From: Ancylobacter aquaticus
GTDB lineage: Bacteria > Pseudomonadota > Alphaproteobacteria > Rhizobiales > Xanthobacteraceae
DNA length: 64,000 nucleotides
Reading direction: 5' to 3'
NCBI RefSeq assembly: GCF_004339465.1
Contig: NZ_SMFY01000001.1
Location: 806,001 to 870,000, forward strand
Of this stretch, positions 44,182 to 54,094 are shown one piece after another. Position 1 is the first letter of the stretch, and the number at the start of each line of letters is the position of its first letter. Made by a program: the position numbers and the translations under genes. The notes below the pieces were generated by a model. That model had not been told where the DNA came from, made no database searches, and worked only from the letters and a program-made list of their open reading frames with translations.

Positions 44182-44625
44182 GTGAGGCTTTACTGGGACA
44201 CCAACACCTTCATCCGGATGGTTGAAACCGGCGACATAGTCGGACAGCAACTTGGTCGGCTGCTGACGCGCGCGCTTGACGGTCGCGCTTCGATTGTCAC
44301 CAGTGAACTGACATTGGCTGAGTTACTCGTGGAGCCGCTTCGCCGGCAAGACGACGAACTTCTGGACGCTTATCGTGATCTGTTCACTGCGGCGAGCAGG
44401 ATCGACATCGCCGTCGTTGATCGGCCCGTGCCGCTGGCAACCGCACAGATACGGGCGGACCACGCGCCGACGAAATTGCCGGACGCCATCCACGTCGCCA
44501 CTGCAGAGCTAGCCGCCTGCACCCATTTTGTCAGCGCGGACCGGCGTTTGCCGCCTCGACCGCTGCTGCGCCGGGTATCTCTGGACGTTGAATCGCTTAC
44601 CATTCTGGCTGAGGACGAGTATTGA
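44182..44625 (+). CDS. PIN-domain ribonuclease toxin (VapC-like)
   Basis: This 147-residue protein has the PIN acidic sites in RLYWDTNTFIRMVE, SELTLAELLVEP, LPDAIHVATAEL and HFVSADRRL, enough for Mg2+-dependent RNA cleavage. It starts at GTG 44182. Base composition looks lower in GC than in the yej genes, which suggests acquisition. Its stop (TGA 44623-44625) overlaps the TTG start of yejF, so toxin and transporter translation are coupled. Confidence 0.88.
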   Translation: MRLYWDTNTFIRMVETGDIVGQQLGRLLTRALDGRASIVTSELTLAELLVEPLRRQDDELLDAYRDLFTAASRIDIAVVDRPVPLATAQIRADHAPTKLPDAIHVATAELAACTHFVSADRRLPPRPLLRRVSLDVESLTILAEDEY

Positions 44626-46244
44626 CCGACACCCCCCTCCTTTCCGTCCGCGACCTTTCCGTGGCCTTCGCGCAGGGCGGGCGGAGCACGCTCGCGGTCG
44701 ACCGCGTCTCCTTCGATGTCCGTCGCGGCGAGACGGTGGCCCTTGTCGGCGAGAGCGGTTCGGGCAAATCCGTCACTGCGCTCTCGCTGCTGAAGCTGCT
44801 GCAATACCCTGCGGCCAGCCACCCCTCGGGCAAGGTGTTGTTTCAGGGCGAGGACCTGCTCGCCATGGAGGAGCGCGAGATACGCCGGGTGCGTGGCAAT
44901 GACATCACCATGGTGTTCCAGGAGCCGATGAGCTCGCTCAACCCGCTGCACACGGTAGAGCAGCAAATTGCCGAGATCCTCTTCCTGCATCGGGGCATGC
45001 GCGGGCCGGCGGCGCGGACGCGGGTGATCGAGCTTCTGACCGAGGTCGGCATTCCCGAACCGGAGACGCGGCTCGGCTCCTACCCGCACCAGCTTTCCGG
45101 CGGGCAGCGCCAGCGAGTGATGATCGCCATGGCGCTCGCCAACGAGCCGCAACTGCTCATTGCCGACGAGCCGACCACCGCGCTTGATGTCACCGTGCAG
45201 GCGCAGATCCTCAAACTGCTGAAGGACCTCCAGCGCCGGCTCGGCATGGCGATCCTGTTCATCACCCATGACCTCGGGATCGTGCGCAGGATCGCCGACC
45301 GGGTCTGCGTGATGAACCATGGCAAGATCGTCGAGGAGGGGCCGGTGGCGGAGCTGTTCGCCCATCCCCGGCATCCCTACACACAGGCATTGATCGCCGC
45401 CCAGCCACGCGGCAACCCGGCTTCGCCCCATCCCGAGGCGCCGGTGGTGCTGGAGACGACTGGGCTCAAGGTCTGGTTCCCGATCAAGGCCGGGGTGATG
45501 CGCCGCACCGTCGGTCACATCAAGGCAGTGGACGGCATCTCGGTCGAGATCCGGCGCGGGGAGACGCTTGGCGTGGTGGGGGAGAGCGGCTCGGGCAAGA
45601 CCACGCTCGGCCTTGCTCTGCTGCGGCTGATCTCCAGCGAAGGGCCGATCGTGTTCATGGGCGATCCCATCGACACGCTCGGCTTCAAGCAGATGCGCTC
45701 GCGGCGGCGGGCGATGCAGGTGGTGTTCCAGGACCCGTTCGGCTCGCTCAGCCCGCGCATGTCGGTCACCGACATCATCGGCGAGGGCCTGCGGGTGCAT
45801 CAGCCCACGCTCACCGTCGAGGAACGTGACGCCCGCGTCGTCGCGGCGCTCATCGATGTCGGGCTCGACCCCGAGGCCCGCCATCGTTACCCCCACGAAT
45901 TCTCCGGCGGCCAGCGGCAGCGGGTCGCCATCGCCCGCGCCATCGTGCTGGAGCCGTCCTTCGTCGTGCTGGACGAGCCGACCAGCGCGCTGGACATGAT
46001 CGTACAGGCGCAGATCGTCGACCTGCTGCGCGACCTGCAGAAGAAGCACGGCCTGACCTATCTGTTCATCAGCCATGACCTGCGCGTCGTCGCGGCGCTC
46101 GCCTCGCGGGTGATGGTGATGAAGGGCGGGGTGGTGGTGGAGGAAGGGCCGGCGGCAGAGCTGTTTGCGCGGCCGAAGACCGACTACACAAGAGCGCTGT
46201 TCGCGGCGGCCTTCGACATGGAGACGGCGGCGGACGCCCCATGA
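44622..46244 (+). CDS. yejF: Oligopeptide ABC transporter ATP-binding protein YejF (two ATPase domains)
   Basis: This 540-residue protein fuses two ATPase domains. The first has GESGSGKS near residue 47, [15 protein letters not shown] and [12 protein letters not shown]. The second has GESGSGKTT near 325, [15 protein letters not shown] and [12 protein letters not shown]. It starts at TTG 44622, overlapping the toxin stop by 4 bp (TTGA); no better start is near. It powers YejBE import of peptides such as microcin C-type compounds. Its TGA overlaps the next ATG. Confidence 0.93.
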   Translation: MTDTPLLSVRDLSVAFAQGGRSTLAVDRVSFDVRRGETVALVGESGSGKSVTALSLLKLLQYPAASHPSGKVLFQGEDLLAMEEREIRRVRGNDITMVFQEPMSSLNPLHTVEQQIAEILFLHRGMRGPAARTRVIELLTEVGIPEPETRLGSYPHQLSGGQRQRVMIAMALANEPQLLIADEPTTALDVTVQAQILKLLKDLQRRLGMAILFITHDLGIVRRIADRVCVMNHGKIVEEGPVAELFAHPRHPYTQALIAAQPRGNPASPHPEAPVVLETTGLKVWFPIKAGVMRRTVGHIKAVDGISVEIRRGETLGVVGESGSGKTTLGLALLRLISSEGPIVFMGDPIDTLGFKQMRSRRRAMQVVFQDPFGSLSPRMSVTDIIGEGLRVHQPTLTVEERDARVVAALIDVGLDPEARHRYPHEFSGGQRQRVAIARAIVLEPSFVVLDEPTSALDMIVQAQIVDLLRDLQKKHGLTYLFISHDLRVVAALASRVMVMKGGVVVEEGPAAELFARPKTDYTRALFAAAFDMETAADAP

Positions 46245-46888
46245 GCGCGCGGGCCAAAACCGGCGAACTCGCCGACCGCTCTATCGACCTCAATCTGGCC
46301 GGGCCGGAGGATGTCGGCACGGGGTTTCGCCCTTATCACCGCTTCATCGCGACATTCGAGGGAGCCGATAGGGCGCCGCTGCGCCAGCAGCGCGACATCC
46401 TGCGGGTCGGTCCGGTGGTCGGTGTGCTGGCCTATGATCCGGCGGCGGCATGCTTCGTGATGATCCGCCAGTTCCGGCTCGGCGCGCAGCTTGCCACGGG
46501 CGCGGGGGAACTGGTGGAGATCGCCGCCGGCCTCATCGATCCCGGCGAGGACGCGGAGATGGCGGCGCGGCGCGAATGCGTCGAGGAGATCGGCGTGGCG
46601 CCGCGCGCCCTGCTGCCCATCGCCCGCTTCCTCCCCACGCCGGGCGTGACGGATGAACATGCCACGCTCTATCTCGGCCTCGTCGATTCCACCGATGTGC
46701 CGGAAGAGGCTGGCGAGCCGGGCGAGACCGAGCTGACGCGGCCGTTTCTGGTTCCGGTCGAGGAAGCGCTCGCACACCTCGCCGCGCCGTTTCCCGCGCC
46801 CTTCGCCAATGGTTTCGTGCTGATCGCCCTGCAATGGTTCGCGCTGAACCGGGCGCGGGTGGAGGCGTTTGTCGCGGCGAACGGTTAG
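46241..46888 (+). CDS. NUDIX hydrolase (ADP-ribose pyrophosphatase-like)
   Basis: This 215-residue protein has a complete Nudix box, GLIDPGEDAEMAARRECVEE followed by IGV, with the metal-binding REXXEE core. The N-terminal RHxF-like and FRLGAQLATG segments fit ADP-sugar pyrophosphatases. The GFRPYHRF segment is found in homologs of NudF type. Its ATG overlaps the yejF stop (ATGA), but a function in peptide uptake is not evident. Confidence 0.9.
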   Translation: MSARAKTGELADRSIDLNLAGPEDVGTGFRPYHRFIATFEGADRAPLRQQRDILRVGPVVGVLAYDPAAACFVMIRQFRLGAQLATGAGELVEIAAGLIDPGEDAEMAARRECVEEIGVAPRALLPIARFLPTPGVTDEHATLYLGLVDSTDVPEEAGEPGETELTRPFLVPVEEALAHLAAPFPAPFANGFVLIALQWFALNRARVEAFVAANG

Positions 46889-47763
46889 AGCCGCCGGACG
46901 CTGCGCAGTGCCGTGCCGGACGCTTCTATGCGGGAAAGCGCCTCGGCAAGCGGTTCGCGCACCACGCACATGAAATGCGCGGTGGCGTGAAGGAGGGTGG
47001 CGCCGTCCTCGACAATGCCGACGTGACCCGGCCAGTAGAGCAGATCGCCGCGCCGCGCGTCGATGGGTTCGCCGGAGAAGGATACCGGCGTGCCGAGCGC
47101 CGTCTCCTGCATGTCGGTGTCGCGCGGGCAGGGGATGCCGCAGGCATTCAGCGCCACCTGCACGAGGCCGGAACAGTCCAACCCGAGGCTGGAGCGCCCG
47201 CCCCAGAGATAGGCGGCGCCGAGGAAGCGGGCGGCGACCGCGACGAAATCATCCTCGAAAGCGTCGAGCGGGGCGAGATGGGCCGCAAAGACGAAGCCGC
47301 CGTCTGCCGTCACCGCGAAGCGCTCTCGCGCGCCGGTCATGCAGAGCCGGCTGCCGAAGGAGAGTAGTGCGTCCGGCGGAAGCTTGATCGAGGGACCGGG
47401 GAAAACCGGCGTGCGTAGCGCGACCACCTTGTGCGTCGGCGCGGGCCCCGCCGGGGCGAGGGCCTCGGCCGGCAGCCAGCCGACATAGGAATCAGCGTCG
47501 AGCTGGCCCCAGACCCAGCCTTCGCTGTCTGTCTCGTAGACCGTTACCGTCTCGCCGAAGAGCGCTTCCGTGACCAGCGCCGCCGTTGGGTCTGGGGTGC
47601 CGCGTACCGGGACGGTGGGGCGGATGACGCGATGGGGAACGCCATCGGCGAAGCGCTCCGCCGTCACGACCCCTTCGAGATGGCGGGCGGCAAGGTCGGG
47701 CCGGGCAGGGGTGAGGCGGGCGTCGAGCGTCACGGCGGGGCTACTCACGATCGGGGGCGTCAT
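46885..47763 (-). CDS. NlpC/P60 family cell-wall peptidase with SH3 domains
   Basis: This 292-residue protein has SH3-like segments (VIRPTVPVRGTPDPTAALVT, then SEGWVWGQLDADSYVGWLP) followed by an NlpC/P60 domain. The catalytic Cys is in LGLDCSGLVQVAL and the His in WPGHVGIV, with a further His in LLHATAHF. It resembles dipeptidyl-peptidase VI/YkfC and probably cleaves gamma-D-glutamyl-diamino acid bonds of peptidoglycan fragments. No signal peptide is seen, which fits cytoplasmic recycling of muropeptides. It follows a MarR gene with a 4-bp overlap and is convergent with the NUDIX gene. Confidence 0.9.
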   Translation of the reverse strand: MTPPIVSSPAVTLDARLTPARPDLAARHLEGVVTAERFADGVPHRVIRPTVPVRGTPDPTAALVTEALFGETVTVYETDSEGWVWGQLDADSYVGWLPAEALAPAGPAPTHKVVALRTPVFPGPSIKLPPDALLSFGSRLCMTGARERFAVTADGGFVFAAHLAPLDAFEDDFVAVAARFLGAAYLWGGRSSLGLDCSGLVQVALNACGIPCPRDTDMQETALGTPVSFSGEPIDARRGDLLYWPGHVGIVEDGATLLHATAHFMCVVREPLAEALSRIEASGTALRSVRRL

Positions 47764-48110
47764 CTCGGCAGGGCTTTCGCGGTGGCGACGACGAGATCGC
47801 CGAGCCGCTCCAGATAAAGCGCACCTTCCACCGTACGCTGGATGATGACATTGCGTCGATCCGCCTCGTCGCGCCGGCGCGAGACGAGGCGGAGCTGGCC
47901 CATCGTATCGAGCGCGCGGGTGATGACCGGCTTGGTGACGCCGAGCCGTGCGGCAAGGCCGCGCACCGTGTGCGGCGGGGCTTCCAGATAGACGCTAAGC
48001 AGGATGGCGAGCTGGCGCGGGCTGAGATCGGGCGCGTCGTCGCGCACCTGCGCGAGGGAGAGCTCGTGCAGGAGACGCAACGCCTGCGATGGACGCAGCT
48101 CGACCGCCAT
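47760..48110 (-). CDS. MarR family transcriptional regulator
   Basis: This 116-residue winged helix protein has LSPRQLAILLSVYLEAPPHT, then VRGLAARLGVTKPVITRALD and the beta wing SRRRDEADRRNVII. ATG 48110 is used; an upstream GTG in frame is possible. It overlaps the NlpC/P60 gene by 4 bp, which suggests co-transcription. It may control that gene or efflux or stress genes elsewhere. Confidence 0.88.
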   Translation of the reverse strand: MAVELRPSQALRLLHELSLAQVRDDAPDLSPRQLAILLSVYLEAPPHTVRGLAARLGVTKPVITRALDTMGQLRLVSRRRDEADRRNVIIQRTVEGALYLERLGDLVVATAKALPR

Positions 48111-48215
48111 TGCCGTGTTCCCGGTCCGCAATCGTTACGGTTGCGGATTGTTCCCCGGACTATGGCCGCTGCGCGACGAAAAAAGAATTAACGAGCCCGC
48201 GAGCGTCCCGCTGCG

Positions 48216-49595
48216 TCAGGCGCCGTAGCGCTCGGCCAACAGCGCGTCGAGGGCGCGGATGGTCTGCGCCTCGCCGCCTTCCGGCCGGCCGGGGCGGGCG
48301 GAAGGATTCCAGGCATAGATGTCGAGATGCAGCCATGCCCCAGCGCGGGAGACGAAGCGCTGAAGGAACAGCGCCGCCGTGATCGAGCCGGCGAAGCCGC
48401 CGGCCGGAGCGTTGTTGAGGTCGGCGATCTTGCTGTCGAGCATCCCCGCATAAGGCTGCCACAGCGGCATGCGCCAGGAAGGATCGGCCTCCGCCGCGCC
48501 ATGGCGGGCGAGGTCGGCGGCGAGGGTGTCGTCCTCGGTATAGGCCGGCGGCAGCTGCGGGCCGAGGGCGACGCGGGCGGCGCCGGTGAGGGTGGCGAAG
48601 TCGATCAGCAGTTCGGGCGCCTCCTCGTCGGCAAGGCTCAGCGCGTCGGCGAGGATGAGCCGGCCCTCGGCATCGGTGTTGCCGATCTCGACGGTAAGGC
48701 CCTTGCGCGAGGGGAAGACATCGCCGGGGCGGAAGGCCGAGCCGTCAATGGCGTTTTCCACCGCCGGCACGATGAGCCGCAGCCGTACCGGCAAGTCGCG
48801 GCCCATGATCATCTGCGCGAGGCCGATGGCGTTGGCGGCGCCGCCCATGTCCTTCTTCATCAGCAGCATGCCGCTCGACGGCTTGATGTCGAGCCCGCCC
48901 GTGTCGAAGGCGACGCCCTTGCCGACCAGCGTCACCTTGGGTGCGCCCGGGTCGCCCCAGGAGAGGTCGATGAGGCGTGGCGCCCGTGGCGAGGCGCGGC
49001 CGACGGCATGAACGAGCGGGAAATTGGCGGCGAGCAGGTCGTCGCCGGTGGTCACGTTCACCTGCGCGCCGAAGCGGGCGGCCAGCGCGCGCACCGCCGC
49101 CTCGATCTCGGCCGGGCCAAGGTCGTTGGCGGGGGTGTTGACGAGATCGCGGGTCAGGGCCACCGCCTCGGCGGTGCGGCGCAGATCGGCCTCGTCCACG
49201 CCCGCCGGCACGACAAGGCGCACATCGGTCACGGGCCTCTTGCCGTAGCGGGTGAAGCGGTAGCCGCCCAGAAGGAAGCCGAGAGCGGCAAGGCGCGGAT
49301 CGGCCGGGGGGTGGGCGAGCACATAGTCGCCCGCCGGCAGCGCGGTGGCGAGCCTGCCGAAGGCCAGCGGGTCGCGCGGCGCCTCCTCGCAGCCCACCAG
49401 TACGCCGGCAATCGCCCCGTCCGCCGCGGGCAGCACGAGCACCGAGCCGGTTTCCGCCTTGAATCCGCTGGCTTCGGCGAAGGCGAGCGCCAGGGCGGGC
49501 AGGTCGCTGGCCACGGTGCGCCAGTTCTGTGGCGTCACACACCAGATCGGGCGGGGCGTGAGCGCCTCGTCGGCGTGGATCAACTGGGCGGCCAT
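48216..49595 (-). CDS. Leucyl aminopeptidase family protein (M17)
   Basis: This 459-residue metallo-exopeptidase has the M17 signature NTDAEGRLILADAL. The metal-binding Lys and Asp are in KGVAFDTGGLDIKPSSGM, and the second site is in LMKKDMGGAA. The N-terminal macro-like domain is short and poorly conserved, as in the PepB/RHOG01-type branch. It starts at ATG 49595 and lies 22 bp after the phosphatase gene. Confidence 0.92.
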   Translation of the reverse strand: MAAQLIHADEALTPRPIWCVTPQNWRTVASDLPALALAFAEASGFKAETGSVLVLPAADGAIAGVLVGCEEAPRDPLAFGRLATALPAGDYVLAHPPADPRLAALGFLLGGYRFTRYGKRPVTDVRLVVPAGVDEADLRRTAEAVALTRDLVNTPANDLGPAEIEAAVRALAARFGAQVNVTTGDDLLAANFPLVHAVGRASPRAPRLIDLSWGDPGAPKVTLVGKGVAFDTGGLDIKPSSGMLLMKKDMGGAANAIGLAQMIMGRDLPVRLRLIVPAVENAIDGSAFRPGDVFPSRKGLTVEIGNTDAEGRLILADALSLADEEAPELLIDFATLTGAARVALGPQLPPAYTEDDTLAADLARHGAAEADPSWRMPLWQPYAGMLDSKIADLNNAPAGGFAGSITAALFLQRFVSRAGAWLHLDIYAWNPSARPGRPEGGEAQTIRALDALLAERYGA

Positions 49596-49617
49596 GGGGT
49601 CGTCTCCGCAAGCGCCG

Positions 49618-50205
49618 TCAGGCGACGGCGAGTTCAAACGCGCCGTTCTCGATGAGGTAGACCGCGCCCTGGCGGACGGGCAGTTCCACCGCCTGGCTGG
49701 GAGGCATGCCGGCAAAGGCGTGCAGCATGGCCCGCACCACCCCGCCATGCGTCACCACCACGCTGTCGCCCTGGAGTTCGCCCATGGCAGCCAGCACTCT
49801 TGTCGCGAGCTCGGTATAGCTTTCGCCACCGGGGGGGGCGAAGTTCCACGGGTCGGCATCGCGCGCGGCCAGGCTCACCGGGTCGCGCCGGCGCAGTTCC
49901 GGCCAAGTCGAGCCTTCCCAGCGGCCGAAACTGATCTCGCGCAGACGCGGGTCTCGGCGGAAAGCGTCCGGCGGCAGGCCGAGTTCGGCCCGCAGGATCG
50001 CCATAGTCTGCGCGGCGCGGATGAGCGGGCTCGCCACGAAATCGAGATGGCGCGCACCGCCGCTCAGGCGCTCGACCACGCGCGCCGTATCGGCCGCCTG
50101 TTCGCGGCCGAGATCGTTGAGCGGGATGTCGTGCGTGCCTTGCAGGCGGCCGGCGAGGTTCCAGTCGGTTTCACCGTGCCGGACGAGGAAGATGCGACGG
50201 GTCAT
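49618..50205 (-). CDS. Histidine phosphatase family protein
   Basis: This 195-residue protein has the RHG catalytic motif in FLVRHGETDWNLAGRLQG and the second His in VVVTHGGVVRAML. It is of the cofactor-independent phosphoglycerate mutase/CobC-like type. The true substrate is unknown. Its start overlaps the next upstream gene stop by 4 bp, so it belongs to a short operon. Confidence 0.9.
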   Translation of the reverse strand: MTRRIFLVRHGETDWNLAGRLQGTHDIPLNDLGREQAADTARVVERLSGGARHLDFVASPLIRAAQTMAILRAELGLPPDAFRRDPRLREISFGRWEGSTWPELRRRDPVSLAARDADPWNFAPPGGESYTELATRVLAAMGELQGDSVVVTHGGVVRAMLHAFAGMPPSQAVELPVRQGAVYLIENGAFELAVA

Positions 50206-50819
50206 TTGGACGGCAGGCTCACGACATGCGTGTAGCTGATGCGCTTGAAGGGATAGGAGACGCGCAGGGTCGCGGTGGCTCCCGCCGGCGCCCGCCCCTT
50301 GGCGGTGACGAGCACGCCGCCGACGGTGCGCCCCAGGCAGCGATGCGAGCCGCCGTCGACGCCGGTGGCGGTGAACTTGCCGATGCTGACGTTCAGTGTC
50401 ACCCCCGGCGGGGCCGAGAGCACTTTCACCTGCGGCGCCTGCGTCATCTGGCAGAGCGAATCGGCGGAGCCGGCGGCGAACAGCACCCGACCCTGGCGAT
50501 CCCCGGTGAGGAAGCCACGGCGATCGCGATCATTGCGTCCGCCGCTGGGGCTCACATAGCCGGGGAAGATCGCCCCGCCGAAGCCGAAGATGCGCTTCAT
50601 CAGCGGGTATTGCTGGAAGTTCGGCGGCACGCCGCTGTCCTGCGCGTCCGGCGGCGGCACATAGGGCAGGCCGGAGAGGCCCGAGCCCGGCGGCGGATTG
50701 ATGATGATGGGCCCCGACTGCGCCGCCGCCGGACCCATGCCGGCGAGGCCGAGCGTCGCGGCCGCGAGAGCGGCGAGGGCGAGCGGGCGGAAGAGCGTTT
50801 TCAGGCGGGCCTTCATCAT
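50202..50819 (-). CDS. Secreted protein of unknown function
   Basis: I do not recognise the family. The protein has 205 residues with a signal peptide (about residues 1-34, cleaved after AAAQ). A Pro-rich stretch (IIINPPPGSGLSGLPYVPPP) and a C-terminal beta-rich region with two Cys (SLCQMTQ and HRCLGR) follow, possibly a disulfide. It is likely periplasmic. It sits between the second fabI and the phosphatase on the same strand. Confidence 0.75.
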   Translation of the reverse strand: MMKARLKTLFRPLALAALAAATLGLAGMGPAAAQSGPIIINPPPGSGLSGLPYVPPPDAQDSGVPPNFQQYPLMKRIFGFGGAIFPGYVSPSGGRNDRDRRGFLTGDRQGRVLFAAGSADSLCQMTQAPQVKVLSAPPGVTLNVSIGKFTATGVDGGSHRCLGRTVGGVLVTAKGRAPAGATATLRVSYPFKRISYTHVVSLPSK

Positions 50820-50843
50820 GGCGCGTGCTCCGCTGGGGTCGAC

Positions 50844-51659
50844 TCAATCGCGATCGAGGGTGAGGTCGGGCGCGTCGGGGTTCTTCATGCCGACAATATG
50901 GTAGCCCGCATCCACATGGTGCACCTCGCCGGTGACGGCGCGCCCGAGATCGGAGAGCAGGTACATGCCAGCGTCGCCCACCTCGTCGATGGTGACGGTG
51001 CGGCGCAGCGGGGCGTTCAGTTCGTTCCACTTCAGGATATAGCGGAAATCGCCGATGCCCGAGGCGGCCAGCGTCTTGATCGGGCCGGCGGAAATCGCGT
51101 TGACGCGGATGTTCTTCGGGCCGAGATCGGCCGCAAGATAGCGCACGCTCGCCTCAAGCGCGGCCTTGGCGACGCCCATGACATTGTAGTGCGGCATCCA
51201 TTTCTCGGCGCCGTAATAGGTGAGCGTCAGCATCGAGCCGCCGTTCGCCATCAGCTTCTCGGCCCGCTGGGCGACCGCCGTGAAGCTGTAGCAGGAGATC
51301 AGCATGGTCTTGCTGAAATTCTCCGCTGTGGTGTCGATGTAGCGCCCGTCCAGCTCGTTCTTGTCCGAGAAGGCGATGGCGTGGACGAGGAAGTCCAGCC
51401 CGCCGAGCTGGCGCTCGGTCTCGGCGAAAACCGCGTCGATGGTGGTGGGATCGGTGACGTCGCAATGGCCGACGATGGCCGCATCAAGCTCGGCGGCAAG
51501 AGGCTCGACCCGCTTGCGCAGCGGCTCGCCCTGATAGGTGAGGGCGAGCTTCGCCCCCTGCGCGTGGGCCGCCTTCGCGATACCCCAGGCAATGGAGCGG
51601 TTATTCGCCACTCCCATCACCAGGCCGCGCTTGCCGCTCATCAATCCGCCCGATGCCAT
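50844..51659 (-). CDS. fabI: Enoyl-[ACP] reductase FabI (second copy)
   Basis: This 271-residue enzyme has GVANNRSIAWGIA, FSDKNELDGRYIDT, the catalytic Tyr in TYYGAEKWMPHYNVMG and VAKAALEASVRYLAADLG. It is closer to the standard length than the fabAB-linked copy and lacks the acidic tail. ATG 51659 has GGAG upstream. Two FabI proteins are common in Hyphomicrobiales. They may differ in chain preference or in sensitivity to diazaborine- or triclosan-type inhibitors. Confidence 0.93.
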   Translation of the reverse strand: MASGGLMSGKRGLVMGVANNRSIAWGIAKAAHAQGAKLALTYQGEPLRKRVEPLAAELDAAIVGHCDVTDPTTIDAVFAETERQLGGLDFLVHAIAFSDKNELDGRYIDTTAENFSKTMLISCYSFTAVAQRAEKLMANGGSMLTLTYYGAEKWMPHYNVMGVAKAALEASVRYLAADLGPKNIRVNAISAGPIKTLAASGIGDFRYILKWNELNAPLRRTVTIDEVGDAGMYLLSDLGRAVTGEVHHVDAGYHIVGMKNPDAPDLTLDRD

Positions 51660-51789
51660 GCTCGTCACGATGCTCCGTACTGCTGCCCACCTTACTGGGC
51701 GCAGGTTCCTATCGCACAGCAACAGGAGCCGCTCAAGCGAGGGCTGGTGCGCGTCGGGTTCGCACGGACGGCATGGCTCAGCGTATGGC

Positions 51790-52746
51790 TCACGGCGTGG
51801 CCTCGCGCCGACGGCGCATCAGTTCTTCAAGTTCCGGGTCCGGCGCATCGGGAAGCATGATCCGCATGGTGGCGAGCAGGTCGCCGGCGGCGCCGTCCGC
51901 CTTGGGCAGGCCCTTGCCCCGCAAGCGGAAGGTGCGCCCCGACTGGGTGTGGGCCGGTACGGAAAGCGCCACTTCACCGCTCAGCGTCGGCACCCGCACC
52001 TTGCCGCCGAGCACGGCATCGGCCAGCGGCAGCGGCACGTCGGTGCGCAGGTCGGAGCCCTCGATGCGAAAATGCCGGTGCGGGGCATAGGCGACGACCA
52101 CATAGGCATCGCCCGGCGCGCCGCCGAACGGGCTCGGCTCGCCCTGTCCCTTCAGCCGCATGCGGTGGCCTTCGGCCGCGCCGGCGGGGATCTTCACCTC
52201 GACCGCGCGTCCATTGGGCAGATGGACCTTCACCGACCCGCCCTCGACGATTCGCTCCAGCGCGACCGGCACGGTGATATCGACGTCGCCGCCGCGCGGC
52301 ACCTCGCCGCCCGCGCCGCGCGCCTTGCCCCGTCCCCGCCCACCGAGGCCGCCAAGAATGTCGGCGATCACATCGTCGAAGCCGCCGGCGTCGTGGGGGC
52401 CATGGCCGGAGCGGCGCATGCCCTCGGGGCCGAAGGAAAAGCTCTCATAGGGATTCTCGCCCTGCGGACCGCGACGGAACCCGCGACTGGCCCCGCCGCC
52501 GGGAAAGCCCTCGAAGCCGCGCGGCTTGCCCTCGGCGTCGATTTCGCCCCGGTCGAACTGGCCGCGCTTTTCGACGTCCGACAAAATCTCGTGCGCCGCG
52601 TTCAGTTCGGCGAACTGCTCCTGCGCCTTCGGGCTGTCCTTGTTGGCGTCCGGGTGCAGCTTCTTGGCGAGCTTGCGAAAAGCCCGCTTGATCTCGTTCT
52701 GGTCGGCGTTGCGAGCGACGCCGAGGATGTCATAGGGATCACGCAT
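51790..52746 (-). CDS. DnaJ-type co-chaperone (CbpA-like, no zinc finger)
   Basis: This 318-residue protein has an N-terminal J domain (residues 1-66) with the HPD motif in LHPDANKDS, a Gly/Phe-rich linker and a C-terminal substrate-binding domain ([20 protein letters not shown], then [13 protein letters not shown]). The Cys-rich zinc finger of DnaJ is absent, so it is a class B co-chaperone. It stimulates DnaK and may bind DNA, as CbpA does. Confidence 0.92.
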   Translation of the reverse strand: MRDPYDILGVARNADQNEIKRAFRKLAKKLHPDANKDSPKAQEQFAELNAAHEILSDVEKRGQFDRGEIDAEGKPRGFEGFPGGGASRGFRRGPQGENPYESFSFGPEGMRRSGHGPHDAGGFDDVIADILGGLGGRGRGKARGAGGEVPRGGDVDITVPVALERIVEGGSVKVHLPNGRAVEVKIPAGAAEGHRMRLKGQGEPSPFGGAPGDAYVVVAYAPHRHFRIEGSDLRTDVPLPLADAVLGGKVRVPTLSGEVALSVPAHTQSGRTFRLRGKGLPKADGAAGDLLATMRIMLPDAPDPELEELMRRRREATP

Positions 52747-52859
52747 TTATGGTGTTCTCGTCCGGCGGTTCCGGCTTCCGAGCATGTAGTGACGGTGTTG
52801 CCGCGATGCAACGGCAAGGGGCGCGGCAAGGGTCCGCAGCCGGGAGGCGCGGGAGCGGA

Positions 52860-53324
52860 TCAGCCACGGTCGAGCAGGCGCGCCTGGTCGACCTTCCAGC
52901 CGTTCTTGCCGGCGCGGCAGGCCTCGCCCTGAAGCCAGTCCTCGCGCGTCTCGTGCACGAAGCTCATTAGAAATTCCCGGCATTTGCCGCCATCGCTGGT
53001 CTCGCCCAGCGGCGTCACCGTGCCGCGCGTGGCGCTGGCGTAGTTTTCCCACGGCACGCTGGGGGCGGCGTCCTTGTCGTGGAGCGCTTCGGCCAGCGCG
53101 GTGCGCGCGGCGGCCCAATCGTCGGGCGCGATGCCCTTGGGCGCCGGCTCGGGGGTCGGGGTCCGGTGGCCGATGGAGCCCGTCGCGAGCGTGTCGATGC
53201 CGGGTGCGGTGGAGCAGCCGCCGGCCAGCAGGGCGACAGCCAGCAAAGTGAGTGCGCAGGGTGCTGTGCGGAACGAACCCGCAGGCTTATATGAGAGGCC
53301 GGTCCTCGCCGCACCGCGCGCCAT
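52860..53324 (-). CDS. Small outer-membrane-type lipoprotein (surface antigen-like)
   Basis: ATG 53324 has GGAGG 4 bp upstream and gives 154 residues with a lipobox LLAGGC near residue 37. The mature protein ends in an SH3-like region ([20 protein letters not shown], then [11 protein letters not shown]) similar to rickettsial 17-kDa-type antigen domains. It is divergent from pdxH and may have a role in envelope stability. In-frame ATGs at 53348 and 53354 are alternatives. Confidence 0.82.
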   Translation of the reverse strand: MARGAARTGLSYKPAGSFRTAPCALTLLAVALLAGGCSTAPGIDTLATGSIGHRTPTPEPAPKGIAPDDWAAARTALAEALHDKDAAPSVPWENYASATRGTVTPLGETSDGGKCREFLMSFVHETREDWLQGEACRAGKNGWKVDQARLLDRG

Positions 53325-53387
53325 CCGCCTCCGCTGCCTGTGGAACATGCCCATGGGTCCCGTGTTCTTCCGCCTGAAGAGACCCTC

Positions 53388-54014
53388 ATGGAAGCGCCTG
53401 AACAGTTAACATCCGGTGATTTCACCGCCTCGATGGAGCCTTTTCTCCTGTTCGAGGAATGGTTTGCCGAGGCCAAAGAGAGCGAGCCGAACGATCCCCA
53501 CGCGATGGCTCTCGCCACCGTGGACGCCGATGGCCTTCCGGATGTGCGGATGGTGCTGCTGAACCAGCGGGACGCACGCGGCTTCGTGTTCTTCACCAAT
53601 ACGGGCAGCGCCAAGGGCCGCGAACTTGCCGCCGTGCCCAAGGCGGCGGCGGTGTTCCACTGGAAGTCGCTGCGCCGGCAGGTGCGGGTCCGGGGCGCGG
53701 TAGAAACGGTGAGCGACGCTGAAGCCGACGCCTATTTCGCCTCGCGCCCGCGCCTGTCGCAGATCGGCGCCTGGGCGAGCCAGCAGTCGCGGCCCATGGG
53801 GGGCCGGTTCGCGCTGGAGGCGGCGGTGGCGAAAGTCACGGCGCAATACGCGCTGGGGGCCGTGCCGCGGCCGGCGCACTGGACGGGCTTCCGCATCCGC
53901 CCGGTCCAGATTGAATTCTGGCACGACCGGCCGTTCCGCCTGCATGACCGTGTCGTCTTCGCACGCGAGAATGCCGACATGACCGACTGGACCAAGACCC
54001 GCCTTTTCCCGTGA
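53388..54014 (+). CDS. pdxH: Pyridoxamine 5'-phosphate oxidase
   Basis: This 208-residue FMN enzyme makes pyridoxal 5'-phosphate. Landmarks are [44 protein letters not shown] and the C-terminal [15 protein letters not shown] 53388 is chosen because the family starts a few residues before the conserved [10 protein letters not shown]. Its product is needed by the PLP enzymes of the window (SHMT-like, class III aminotransferase). It is followed by an SDR gene. Confidence 0.94.
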   Translation: MEAPEQLTSGDFTASMEPFLLFEEWFAEAKESEPNDPHAMALATVDADGLPDVRMVLLNQRDARGFVFFTNTGSAKGRELAAVPKAAAVFHWKSLRRQVRVRGAVETVSDAEADAYFASRPRLSQIGAWASQQSRPMGGRFALEAAVAKVTAQYALGAVPRPAHWTGFRIRPVQIEFWHDRPFRLHDRVVFARENADMTDWTKTRLFP

Positions 54015-54094
54015 GCGGCCCTTTCGTCCGAATGGCCTTTTCCCTGAGTGGCTTTGTCCCTGACACCGCCCCGTCGCTGAGCTAAACATCGCCC

